From Clostridia bacterium (GTDB lineage: Bacteria > Bacillota > Clostridia > Christensenellales > UBA1242): a stretch of DNA of 49,899 bases. Position numbers and translations under genes: made by a program. The notes below the pieces were generated by a model. It saw nothing but the letters and a program-made list of their open reading frames with translations, searched no databases and was not told the DNA's origin. Positions 25,462 to 32,965 of this stretch are shown here, one piece after another; the first letter of the stretch is position 1, and each line of letters begins with the position of its first letter. The DNA is taken from contig JAEDFU010000009.1 of the NCBI GenBank assembly GCA_016297915.1, positions 1 to 49,899 of the forward strand. The letters run 5' to 3'.

Positions 25462-26757
25462 ATGAATTTTAAAGACGAAGTTATCCAAAAACTAGGTTTG
25501 TCCCTCGCACTATGCTCGCTTGACGACAAAATCTGTGTCCAAAAAATAACCTTGCCAGAGCAAGACAACAGTTCAGTATATACTGTTGAATTTTATGACA
25601 ACAAAACTGAGTACAAGTATACAATCAACCCAGAGCACTTATATCCTGACGAAATTAATGATATGCTTGCACACATTCTATCTCTTGAGTCCAAGGATAT
25701 CCTTGGCAAAAAGACAAAAGCCACCAGCCTCCAGTCATACAATAGCCAAATAGACCTTGCATCCCAAATTATTAACGGCAAAAAAGACTATTTGATAAGA
25801 ACTTATGACTCATACATGTCTTACTCCACTCTCGAGAGACGCAACTCTCCAGAGCGAGAGATTTTGGATAGTTATCTAAATACTCTCAAAAACTACGGTG
25901 ATACTTTTTACTTTGGCAATTGTGCCGACTACAAGACAAATGAATACAAAATAACTGAGGTTATGTATAGCATTATGAGTCTAGTGTCTGGCGAGGAATT
26001 GTGCTTGGACATGGATAGCTTGGCTAAGAGATGCTATCCAGATCTAATAATTGCCGAGGCATATAAGGCAATTAAATCTAGCGAAAAAGACTATGAGGAT
26101 TATCTAGGACTAAATAACATCAAATCCAACACTCCAAAAATGGATTTGCGTGACCTAAGACCTAGTCTTGACGAAGAGATTTATCTAATAACCAAATACA
26201 AACAATTAGGACTATTAAATGGCGCAGTATTCAGAACTAGCGACGGAAACGAAATCCCTCTTGACAAGGCTTTTGACGACGATGATGTCTCTTATTCCGA
26301 TAACGAATCTTACTACGAGAGTTTAATCAACGATTACTCATATCCTGAGGACGACATGACAAACGACGAGTTTGATGATGAGAGCGACTATGATGAGATC
26401 GACGGCGATGACGGCGACATATATGGAGTAATATACAAGAACAAGGACGCAGGCGAAAACGAGATTTCGCAAATCACCTTGTCTCCTGTTGCTCTTAATA
26501 TGATAGAAAAATGCTCTCAGCAAAAAAATCAAAAGCTAAATACAACACTCTCTGATATCTTGGATGACTTGTTTAGAAAAATTGATTTTAGAAAGACCAA
26601 CTTTGTCGATGATATTTATAATGCATTATTTGGAACTTCGGATGATAGCTCCAACAAAAATAACCAAAACACCCAAAAGCCCGATGACCAAAATAACAAA
26701 CTTGACGACAGCCAATTTGACCAAAATGACGATTTTGACAACGGTAAGGACATATAA
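25462..26757 (+). CDS. Acidic cytoplasmic protein of unknown function
   Basis: I do not recognise this 431-residue protein. It has no signal peptide or membrane segment. The first 265 residues look globular with mixed helices and strands; residues about 270-315 are very rich in Asp, Glu, Ser and Tyr; a short globular part follows (about 320-385), and the last 45 residues are low-complexity Asp/Asn/Gln. AGGTGG precedes the ATG at a good distance and it has its own promoter and terminator, so it is surely expressed. Acidic spacers and an acidic tail are shared in style with the GlgA extension in this window, but no sequence relationship is claimed. Confidence 0.75.
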   Translation: MNFKDEVIQKLGLSLALCSLDDKICVQKITLPEQDNSSVYTVEFYDNKTEYKYTINPEHLYPDEINDMLAHILSLESKDILGKKTKATSLQSYNSQIDLASQIINGKKDYLIRTYDSYMSYSTLERRNSPEREILDSYLNTLKNYGDTFYFGNCADYKTNEYKITEVMYSIMSLVSGEELCLDMDSLAKRCYPDLIIAEAYKAIKSSEKDYEDYLGLNNIKSNTPKMDLRDLRPSLDEEIYLITKYKQLGLLNGAVFRTSDGNEIPLDKAFDDDDVSYSDNESYYESLINDYSYPEDDMTNDEFDDESDYDEIDGDDGDIYGVIYKNKDAGENEISQITLSPVALNMIEKCSQQKNQKLNTTLSDILDDLFRKIDFRKTNFVDDIYNALFGTSDDSSNKNNQNTQKPDDQNNKLDDSQFDQNDDFDNGKDI

Positions 26758-26788
26758 AAAAATCCCCATATTTGGAGATTTTTTTGTT
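26757..26788. terminator. Bidirectional terminator
   Basis: AATCCCC pairs with GGAGATT (one mismatch) with A run on the left and T run on the right, past the stop of the acidic protein. It can also serve the yqeY transcript, which ends 120 bp away on the other strand. Confidence 0.75.
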
Positions 26789-26906
26789 TTTTAATCATTT
26801 TTTTGATGTGTGATTTCAAGACTTACTTTTCAATATATCATTTTATTTGACAAAGACATCTTATCACAACTTATTTATTTTTTGAATTGCAAATTTTGTA
26901 TTTTAA

Positions 26907-27329
26907 TTACAAAGTTTTGAGGACATCGGATACGACTTTCATATCACACTTGCCGTTGTAATTGGTCTTAAAGTATCTCATAACTGATGGGACTGTCTTG
27001 TCATCCAAAGTCATGATGATTGCTTTGATTTCGTCCGCACTAAGAAGTTTTGGAAGATACTTTTCGAGCAAAGATTTTTCGTACTCAATAGCCTCTACTT
27101 CCTCTGTGTTGCCAACTTTTTTGTAATTATCTCTTTCTTCCTCAAGTTCCTTGATAGTCTTTTGGATAATTCTAACCATATCGGCGTCCTCAACTTCTTT
27201 GCCGTTGGTTCTTGCATCAACTGTAGCCATTAGGTGTTTATTCATTATAACGCTATAGATTGCTCTAGCCTTTTGGTCTTTGTCTTTCATTGCTTGTATA
27301 TTTGCTTTTTTAATTTCTTCGATAATCAT
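26907..27329 (-). CDS. yqeY: GatB/YqeY domain protein
   Basis: The 140-residue protein matches the YqeY family, small helical proteins related to the tail domain of the GatB subunit of the tRNA amidotransferase; their role is not settled but a tRNA-linked one is assumed. Typical features are the basic N-terminal helix (MIIEEIKKANIQAMKDKD), the central E-L-E-E-E-R coiled part and the LLEKYLPKLLS segment. Its ATG overlaps the TGA of the upstream reductase gene as ATGA, which indicates translational coupling. It is the last gene of the DUF362-reductase-yqeY transcript. Confidence 0.92.
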   Translation of the reverse strand: MIIEEIKKANIQAMKDKDQKARAIYSVIMNKHLMATVDARTNGKEVEDADMVRIIQKTIKELEEERDNYKKVGNTEEVEAIEYEKSLLEKYLPKLLSADEIKAIIMTLDDKTVPSVMRYFKTNYNGKCDMKVVSDVLKTL

Positions 27330-28363
27330 TTTTTATCTCCTATTTTTACTAAATTTTTATCATAAAAAGCGTTTTCGCTAATTCTTCGTTCGTTTTTTGA
27401 AATTTGACACAGCATTTCGTAGATTTCTCGCAAGTATGGAACAGAAACGCCATTAAACCCTGCTGTTTTCAAAAAGTTATTAAGTAGCACAATGAGTTCG
27501 GATTTGCGACCCAACTCAAAGTCTCTAAGTGCTGATGACACGATGTTTCCGTTGTTTTTGATAAGCAGTCGCATGTATTTTCGCTTGTATAGCCTGCCAG
27601 ATATTGATTTTTTGAGAAACAAATTGTAATCAAGTTTGCCGTCGTATGGCAAAACCTTAATTTTAATTTTTTTGAAGAGAGCCATTTCCTCTTCAATAAT
27701 CTTGCAAAACAAATATCTTCCGTTTCGGTCAAGCAAAATGTCTTTGAGACGCATGCCGGATATTGCTCCAAGTGCAGATATGGCAACATTAATAATGTTT
27801 CGACTGATAGCTAGTCCAACAATATCGTTTGTGTCCTTGACGATACAAACATTAGATAATATATCGTGGACAAGCTCAAGTTTTTCAAACGCTTCTTTTC
27901 GGACAACTCCAAGTTTGATGCCGTCGGAGTTCTTGACAAAAGTCTTTTTGCCAACAGTTACACACGAAAAGTCCAAATACATACAAACCATATTATTTGG
28001 GTCTACAACAGTTGCTACTCTATCCATCCAAAACATATTGTGGATAGTAACAACCGAACAATTAGGTCCAATCTTTGGACGCAAGGTCTTTAGGTTGCCT
28101 ATTCCGTCAAAAATCTTGGTGCAAACAAATATTACATCCAAGTCGTCAGACATATCCTCTATGTCGGCAAGAACTCTCACCAAATATTGTTTATTGCCAA
28201 AGTCCCCATTAATTTCATATGCCGAATAGTTATCTATTTGTATATTATGTGGACTCTTACCAGTAACAGCCTCGACATAATATCCACTAGACGACAACAT
28301 CACCGCCAGCACTCTTCCGACATTACCTGCGCCAACTATACCTATTCTTATAGGTTTTCTCAT
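27326..28363 (-). CDS. Ketopantoate reductase (ApbA/PanE) family protein
   Basis: This 345-residue protein has an N-terminal Rossmann fold with GAGNVG (11-16) for NAD(P) and the helical C-terminal domain of the PanE/ApbA family, in which 2-dehydropantoate is reduced to pantoate for coenzyme A. It is longer and more divergent than typical PanE (about 300 residues), with a basic stretch in the C-terminal part, and no pantothenate genes are nearby. I therefore call the family and not the reaction. It overlaps the genes on both sides by 4 bp (ATGA), so the three products are made together. Confidence 0.8.
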   Translation of the reverse strand: MRKPIRIGIVGAGNVGRVLAVMLSSSGYYVEAVTGKSPHNIQIDNYSAYEINGDFGNKQYLVRVLADIEDMSDDLDVIFVCTKIFDGIGNLKTLRPKIGPNCSVVTIHNMFWMDRVATVVDPNNMVCMYLDFSCVTVGKKTFVKNSDGIKLGVVRKEAFEKLELVHDILSNVCIVKDTNDIVGLAISRNIINVAISALGAISGMRLKDILLDRNGRYLFCKIIEEEMALFKKIKIKVLPYDGKLDYNLFLKKSISGRLYKRKYMRLLIKNNGNIVSSALRDFELGRKSELIVLLNNFLKTAGFNGVSVPYLREIYEMLCQISKNERRISENAFYDKNLVKIGDKK

Positions 28364-29262
28364 ACATTTCCTTTGTTGTCTATATCTATAATTTCGTAAT
28401 TTCTATTGCCAAGCCCAAGATTTTCGGCTTCTTCAACAATATGAATAGCATGCTTATCCAACATCCTATTTACAAGATCATCCTTACCCTCATCTGCACT
28501 ATTCATAATTGTATCATAACAGCTCTGATCAATAGCCACAGGATCGGTCGAGGCAAAAATTCCAATATCTTGCATTTTGGGAGCTTGCGGATTGGAATTA
28601 CAATCGCAATCAATAGATAGATTGTTGGCAACATTTATATAGACAATGTTTTCTCTGCCCATATAATCCATAACGCCCATGCACGCCTCAGCCATGCTCT
28701 CAAGAAAAGCATCTTGGTTTTCAGCAAAGTTACAGTACTCGTCAGGCTCGGTAGTATTTCCCCAAGAGTGAATCCATGCTTTGCCCCTCTTGGATGCAAC
28801 GCCAATACTCATGTTTTTAAGAGCTCCACCCATGCCTGCCATTTGATGCCCCTTAAAATGCGACAGCATTAGCATCGAGTCATAGTTACGCAAATGCTCA
28901 CCTACAATATTTGTATTTTTGAGCCTTTTGCCACCGTCAATTCGCAACTGCATCTCGCCATTTTCGTCCATGATATCGCAAGGAGCAATTGCCTCAAATC
29001 CATGGTCACGAATTGCTTGCCAGTGATCGGAGGCCTCAAATCTCTTGCCATGATACGCAGTCAAGCATTCAACAATCGTGCCACCGAGTTTGCTCACAAG
29101 AGGTGCTATGAGTAATGGATTCAAAAAATTATGTCCACCAGGCTCTCCAGTAGATAGTTTGACCGCAACATTGCCTTTTAGCTTGACACCCATTGCGTCA
29201 AATATTTGTATAAGCCCCTCTGGACTAATATTTCTTGTAAAATAAACCTTAGATGTTTCCAT
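28360..29262 (-). CDS. DUF362 domain protein
   Basis: The 300-residue protein belongs to the DUF362 family: N-terminal strand and VAVKLSTGEPGGHNFLNP, central MLSHFKGHQMAGMGGALKN and later STDPVAIDQ are its hallmarks. The family is common in anaerobes and often carries ferredoxin-type clusters, but no CxxCxxC motif is seen here, so this is the short cluster-free form. Function is unknown. AGGAGA precedes the ATG, and the stop overlaps the reductase gene by ATGA. It is the first gene of a three-gene operon. Confidence 0.88.
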   Translation of the reverse strand: METSKVYFTRNISPEGLIQIFDAMGVKLKGNVAVKLSTGEPGGHNFLNPLLIAPLVSKLGGTIVECLTAYHGKRFEASDHWQAIRDHGFEAIAPCDIMDENGEMQLRIDGGKRLKNTNIVGEHLRNYDSMLMLSHFKGHQMAGMGGALKNMSIGVASKRGKAWIHSWGNTTEPDEYCNFAENQDAFLESMAEACMGVMDYMGRENIVYINVANNLSIDCDCNSNPQAPKMQDIGIFASTDPVAIDQSCYDTIMNSADEGKDDLVNRMLDKHAIHIVEEAENLGLGNRNYEIIDIDNKGNV

Positions 29263-29300
29263 TAAATCTCCTATCCAAGTCGGTCTTATGACTTACAAAT

Positions 29301-29329
29301 ATTTTAGCACCAAATCAACTAAATTGCAA
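29301..29329 (-). promoter_or_regulatory. Promoter of the DUF362-reductase-yqeY operon
   Basis: On the minus strand TTGCAA (29324-29329) and TAAAAT (29301-29306) are 17 bp apart, with TG before the -10 box, 38 bp before the ATG. Confidence 0.75.
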
Positions 29330-29472
29330 TAAAAAAACACCTGCTTGCAACCTCTAGCACTCGCCCAAAAGTAACTTTTGAAACATTTGAGACCACAATT
29401 TTTAATCTTACGATTTTTACTTTTATCATAAGTTTTTAAAATCTATAATTGTCTTTCACTCACTTTCCAGTA

Positions 29473-29817
29473 TTAATTGTTTTCTTTTGCAGTTTTACAT
29501 GAAGCAATTAACAATCTACGAATTGAGCCTGCTTTTTGTTTTAAATCCTTATATGTCATTTCATTAATCTTATTTGTCTCAAAAAGCAATTCTAACCAAT
29601 ATTCTGTTTCATTACATTCTTTCAATGAAATTTCAAGTTTTGCAACAAAATCATTTTTCCCATGAGCATATTGTGCCTCATGGATATTTGCACCTATTGA
29701 TGTTCCACTTCTAAGTAATTGATTTATAATGCTGGCAGAACCTTTTATTTCATCGCACAAATTTATTATATCTATAGCAAACTTTTTAGATTTTTCTATT
29801 AATATATTTTCTTTCAT
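29473..29817 (-). CDS. Four-helix-bundle protein (23S rRNA IVS / Avd-like family)
   Basis: This 114-residue protein belongs to the family first found encoded in intervening sequences of 23S rRNA genes, distantly related to the Avd accessory proteins of diversity-generating retroelements. Hallmarks are the MKEN start, the QLLRSGTSIGANIHEA segment (about 33-48) and the E-T-E-Y-W-L-E-L helix. Members form pentameric barrels and are thought to bind nucleic acid; function is unknown. No ribosome site precedes the ATG; the promoter is placed so that the transcript would begin at the ATG itself. The gene stands alone, with a tandem hairpin array directly upstream. Confidence 0.9.
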   Translation of the reverse strand: MKENILIEKSKKFAIDIINLCDEIKGSASIINQLLRSGTSIGANIHEAQYAHGKNDFVAKLEISLKECNETEYWLELLFETNKINEMTYKDLKQKAGSIRRLLIASCKTAKENN

Positions 29818-29823
29818 ATTTGA

Positions 29824-29852
29824 ACTATATCACAAATCAATATTTTTACCAA
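29824..29852 (-). promoter_or_regulatory. Promoter giving a leaderless mRNA for the four-helix-bundle gene
   Basis: TTGGTA (29847-29852) and TATAGT (29824-29829) on the minus strand are 17 bp apart, with TG before the -10 box. Only 6 nt separate the -10 box from the A of the ATG, so the message should begin at the start codon. Confidence 0.65.
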
Positions 29853-29880
29853 ATATTTTATCTGAATGATTTAAAATGAT

Positions 29881-30041
29881 ATTGGCTTTCCGCCAATGAT
29901 ATTGACCTCTCGGTCAATGATATTACTCGCTTCACTCGTAATGATATGATATTTCCACCAGTCATTTTGCGACAGCAAAATATCATTGCGTTAGCAATAT
30001 CATTCGTGAAACGAATTTCATTTCCGTTAGGAAATATCATT
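29881..30041. repeat. Array of seven tandem hairpins with fixed ATT/AAT ends
   Basis: Seven short hairpins follow one another: 29881-29897, 29901-29918, 29922-29942, 29964-29981, 29985-29998, 30002-30016 and 30020-30035. Each begins ATT and ends AAT with a different inner stem and a 3-5 nt loop (the third pairs only in its outer 5 bp). They are separated by exactly 3 nt: GAT in the left part and ATC (once TTC) in the right part, so orientation flips at a degenerate centre near 29946-29963. The recurrent unit is AATGATATT or its complement. Similar strings occur, as I recall, between genes of gut Firmicutes. It lies between tRNA-Glu and the four-helix-bundle gene. Confidence 0.85.
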
Positions 30042-30085
30042 GTAAACAAAAAGAAAAGTCAAAAATGACTTTTCTTTTTGTTTAC
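30042..30085 (-). terminator. 44-nt perfect palindrome, terminator of tRNA-Glu
   Basis: A 20-bp perfect stem with a 4-nt loop starts immediately after the CCA of tRNA-Glu on the minus strand. Its descending arm is T-rich (ACTTTTCTTTTTGTTT), so it can act as an intrinsic terminator. It abuts the hairpin array and may also insulate it. Confidence 0.7.
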
Positions 30086-30160
30086 TGGTACTCCCAAGGG
30101 GACTCGAACCCCTGATTCCGCCGTGAGAGGGCGACGTCTTAACCGCTTGACCATGGGAGC
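30086..30160 (-). tRNA. tRNA-Glu (CUC)
   Basis: The 75-nt gene folds as a cloverleaf: acceptor GCTCCCA/TGGGAGT, D-arm with AAGCGGTTAA, anticodon loop CTCTCAC (anticodon CTC, reading GAG), TTCGAGT T-loop with a GGG/CCC-type stem, discriminator A and an encoded CCA. Pair 1-72 is G-U. A promoter lies upstream and a long palindrome directly downstream, so it is a single-gene unit. Confidence 0.95.
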
Positions 30161-30182
30161 GTATTATTCAAAACACGAATTG

Positions 30183-30211
30183 ATTATACTATATAAATTC
30201 AAACTTTGCAA
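30183..30211 (-). promoter_or_regulatory. tRNA-Glu promoter
   Basis: TTGCAA (30206-30211) and TATAAT (30183-30188) on the minus strand are 17 bp apart, 22 bp before the tRNA 5' end. Confidence 0.8.
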
Positions 30212-30314
30212 GTGCATTTTGTTATTTTTATATATTTTTAGCAAATTAATTGCTAGCCTAAACTTCTACACTCGGCAATTCCGCCTAATCAAAAGCACAT
30301 TACAAGACTGCCAT

Positions 30315-30362
30315 GCAACAAAAAATGGCAGTGCTCCATGACTGCCATGATTTTTTTGTTGC
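30315..30362 (-). terminator. Terminator of the cardiolipin-synthase-like gene
   Basis: ATGGCAGT/ACTGCCAT with an 8-nt loop, extended by GCAACAAAAA/TTTTTGTTGC outer arms, lies 70 bp past the stop. A third copy of ACTGCCAT at 30307-30314 could pair with the middle copy instead, so two exclusive hairpins are possible. Confidence 0.8.
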
Positions 30363-30429
30363 TTTTATGATGAGCTTTTCTAATTATTATTGCTTATACA
30401 CAACTCAAGTTGCGACGCACACATAACAA

Positions 30430-31947
30430 TTATCTAAATAGTGCCATGAATTTGCTCCACGACGCACTTATCTTTTGTCCAAGTTTGCGTTTTTGCATAT
30501 CTTTAATAGTAACAAGTTGTGAGCCATTGACAATCTCTCTTATGTCATTATACATAAGAATTACACTATCGCCATAGAGATAAACCCCTGCGTTAAAGTG
30601 CTTGTATGTGTTTTGGCTATCTAGATTGTTTGTTGATATCAACGCCGAATTATTATCTATCATAATAAGTCTTGTTGTCATCTTGCCACCCTTGTACTCA
30701 TAAACCTCAATGCCCTCTTTGATAAGGTCATAAAAGTATGATCTAGATAGTGTTTTGATTTTGTTTGCAACTTTTTCGCTACTAAAGATAAGTCTAACTT
30801 TGATTCCTGACTTAGCATTGACGATAAGTGCATTTTTGAGTTCGTCGTCAAGGGCCAGATAAGTTGTTACAATTGATATATTATCCTTGGCATTATTAAT
30901 AAGGCTCAAGAGAATATTTTTGTTTGTATGATCAAGCGATACTGGGTTAGTCGAATAAGGCAAAATCCAGTCTTTGGTTTTGACAGGCTGAGAGTCAGCA
31001 AAGTAATCTTGCAAGTTAATAACTTTTTTGCTAGCAAATTGATAATCCTCAAAGAACATTACAATCAAGTTCTTGACAGCCTCGCCCATAATCTTAATTC
31101 CGCAATCCTTGGTTGCATTTGTAAGCTCAATATTTTGAACATACTCGTCATCGACATTAAATCCGCCAAAGAAGCCTACTTTGCCGTCTATAACGGTCAA
31201 ACGCTTGTAGTTTCGGCAATTGACAAAGCCACCAGCAAACGCCTTGTATCTATTGAACGGAACGGTCTCAATGCCGTGATTTTGCATTTTGAGAAAGTCC
31301 TCACGCGAGATAAACTTAGTACAAACGGCATCGTCGTACACAAGTTTGACCGAGACACCCTCTCTAGCTTTGAGTCTAAGCGTGTCAAAAAGTTCTGTCC
31401 AAAGTTTGCCTGGAACAATCTTGTAGCACTCAAGCAAAACATAGTTTTGAGCGTTCTTTATTTCGTCAACCAAGTCCTTAAAGTACGCCTCGCCAAAGCT
31501 ATAATACTTGACTGACGCATTTTGAAAACATGGCATGCCGACAGTATCCACAAGATAATTACAGGTCTTGTATGCTTGAGTGTTGATAGCCTTAAGATTT
31601 GCCATTGTCTCGTTACTCTGAAATACGCTCTTGCGGTTGCGATAGATTATATCCGACCACTCTTTTTTAATCTTTTTGCTACCCTTGCGGTCTTTGAGTG
31701 CAATGCCATAACCAATAGCCCAAAGAGGCAATACAAACATCGCCAAAAATACCGTTACCTTGTAACTATCTCTCTCTTCCCTGTTTGCCAAAAAGAAAAT
31801 AGATATAAGTGCAAAAAGTAGACATGCAAGAAAATATATATATGCATATCCAAAGTAATCACAACAAAAAATTATTGCAATGTTTATTAGCAATAAAAGA
31901 GCAAGTCTTAAAAATGTCGAACTAAAAAATTTAGTAAAACTATTCAC
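30430..31947 (-). CDS. Cardiolipin-synthase-like protein with both HKD motifs lost
   Basis: The architecture is that of Gram-positive cardiolipin synthase: three N-terminal hydrophobic segments in the first 85 residues, then two phospholipase-D domains. The first catalytic motif, normally H-x-K-x4-D, reads Y-K-R-L-T-V-I-D (Tyr247, Arg249, Asp254), and the second reads T-T-R-L-I-M-I-D (Thr424, Arg426, Asp431). Both the His and Lys are therefore absent in both motifs while the Asp and the flanking GGFN and fold remain. The gene is intact, so this is a preserved protein probably without the usual transferase activity. I chose a GTG at 31947, 7 nt after AAGGA; the longer TTG start lacks a ribosome site. 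Confidence 0.85.
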   Translation of the reverse strand: MNSFTKFFSSTFLRLALLLLINIAIIFCCDYFGYAYIYFLACLLFALISIFFLANREERDSYKVTVFLAMFVLPLWAIGYGIALKDRKGSKKIKKEWSDIIYRNRKSVFQSNETMANLKAINTQAYKTCNYLVDTVGMPCFQNASVKYYSFGEAYFKDLVDEIKNAQNYVLLECYKIVPGKLWTELFDTLRLKAREGVSVKLVYDDAVCTKFISREDFLKMQNHGIETVPFNRYKAFAGGFVNCRNYKRLTVIDGKVGFFGGFNVDDEYVQNIELTNATKDCGIKIMGEAVKNLIVMFFEDYQFASKKVINLQDYFADSQPVKTKDWILPYSTNPVSLDHTNKNILLSLINNAKDNISIVTTYLALDDELKNALIVNAKSGIKVRLIFSSEKVANKIKTLSRSYFYDLIKEGIEVYEYKGGKMTTRLIMIDNNSALISTNNLDSQNTYKHFNAGVYLYGDSVILMYNDIREIVNGSQLVTIKDMQKRKLGQKISASWSKFMALFR

Positions 31948-32152
31948 AATTTTATCCTTTTTCAAAACTACAATTGCAGTTATTTTATTTTGGCTTGTAT
32001 TTGTAATATATATGAAAAATAATCCAAAATATTCAAAACAAAAGTCAAATCACACACCCACAACTATAAGTCTAAGATAATTTTAACACAAAAAAACACA
32101 AAAAACAAATTATTGCAGAGCATTTTTAGCAAAATTTATACGCAACCACCAA
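31948..32152. other. Non-coding gap between efp and the cardiolipin-synthase-like gene
   Basis: About 200 bp of AT-rich sequence. It should contain the minus-strand promoter of the downstream gene; TTGAAT with TATATA 18 bp away is possible but not convincing. No gene is seen. Confidence 0.4.
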
Positions 32153-32205
32153 AAAAAGACAACCAAAATATTGATTGCCTTATATAAGATTGTTTTATGG
32201 TTTTT
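32152..32205 (-). terminator. Possible efp terminator
   Basis: On the minus strand AACCA/TGGTT arms with an imperfect A-U extension enclose a CTTATATAAG palindrome and are followed by GTCTTTTTTT. The stem is interrupted, so strength is uncertain. Confidence 0.45.
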
Positions 32206-32210
32206 TTGGA

Positions 32211-32768
32211 TTATTTAACTCTTTCCATGTATTCGCCGGTACGAGTATCAATTCTGATCTTTTCGCCGTTGTTTACAAATAGAGGAACTCTGACAACAAG
32301 CCCAGTCTCACACTTAGCAGGTTTGTAGGCTGTACCACTTGTGTTGCCAGCAACAGCAGGCTCACATTCAACGATATTAAGCTCGATAAATGTTGGAGGC
32401 TCAATGCTTATTAGTTTGCCGTTTGCATACTTAACTGAGCAAACAGTGTCGTCCTTGATGTACTTCATAACATCTTGAACTTGTGCCTTGTCAAAAGGAA
32501 CTTGGTCATAAGTCTCCATGTCCATAAAGTAAACTAGGTCTCCGTCCTCATAAGAGTATTGCATCTCTTTGGTGTCTACAAAAACTTCGCCAACAGTTTC
32601 ACTTGGCAAAAAGTTTTTTTCCAAAACTTGACCAGTTTCGATGTTTTTTAATTTTGTTCTAAATAGAGCAGCAAGTCTTGGACGACTAACTTTTTGATAT
32701 TCAACAACATACCAAAGTTTGCCGTCAAATTCTATAGTTGAATTGATTTTTACATCTTGAATATTCAT
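32211..32768 (-). CDS. efp: Translation elongation factor P with unusual tip loop
   Basis: The 185-residue protein has the three beta-barrel domains of EF-P, which relieves ribosome stalling at polyproline. Domain I normally carries a PGKG-type loop with a modified Lys (or Arg in the rhamnosylated type) that reaches the peptidyl-transferase centre. Here the loop reads SRPRLAALF, with Arg31 at the usual Lys place and no Gly on either side. The rest is ordinary (RTKLKN after the loop, R-I-D-T-R-T-G-E-Y-M-E-R end). AGGAGA precedes the ATG. No known modification enzyme (EarP, EpmA/B, YmfI) is seen in the window. Confidence 0.95.
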   Translation of the reverse strand: MNIQDVKINSTIEFDGKLWYVVEYQKVSRPRLAALFRTKLKNIETGQVLEKNFLPSETVGEVFVDTKEMQYSYEDGDLVYFMDMETYDQVPFDKAQVQDVMKYIKDDTVCSVKYANGKLISIEPPTFIELNIVECEPAVAGNTSGTAYKPAKCETGLVVRVPLFVNNGEKIRIDTRTGEYMERVK

Positions 32769-32811
32769 AATATCTCCTAATTGTTTTTTAAATTTAATCT
32801 AAAACTATGAT

Positions 32812-32840
32812 ATTCTAGCAAATTTTATAACTTTTTGCAA
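32812..32840 (-). promoter_or_regulatory. efp promoter
   Basis: TTGCAA (32835-32840) and TAGAAT (32812-32817) on the minus strand are 17 bp apart, with TG before the -10 box, 43 bp before the ATG. Confidence 0.75.
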
Positions 32841-32965
32841 GTATTATAGCCAAATTTATAAGTCGACTCGTTAATTAATTTTTCAAACTCTTTCGCCCTA
32901 GTCCTTTGCTTTGACCAAGCAAACTTAGCGCAAGCACTCACTAGTCTTTGAGTGCATCCCACAAG

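Noticed and set aside
29881..30041. The hairpin array as a CRISPR array
   Set aside because: The constant part is only 9 bp, the variable parts are self-complementary hairpins of 14-21 bp, orientation flips in the middle and no cas gene is present.
29858..30049. A 63-codon open frame across the hairpin array
   Set aside because: It is an artefact of the repeats, has no ribosome site, and the hairpin rule explains the sequence better.
30078..30341. Open frame of 87 codons overlapping tRNA-Glu
   Set aside because: It reads the antisense strand of the tRNA and has no ribosome site.
32936..32957. GCACTCA/TGAGTGC hairpin as terminator of the alcohol dehydrogenase gene
   Set aside because: The stem is sound, but no U run follows on the minus strand.
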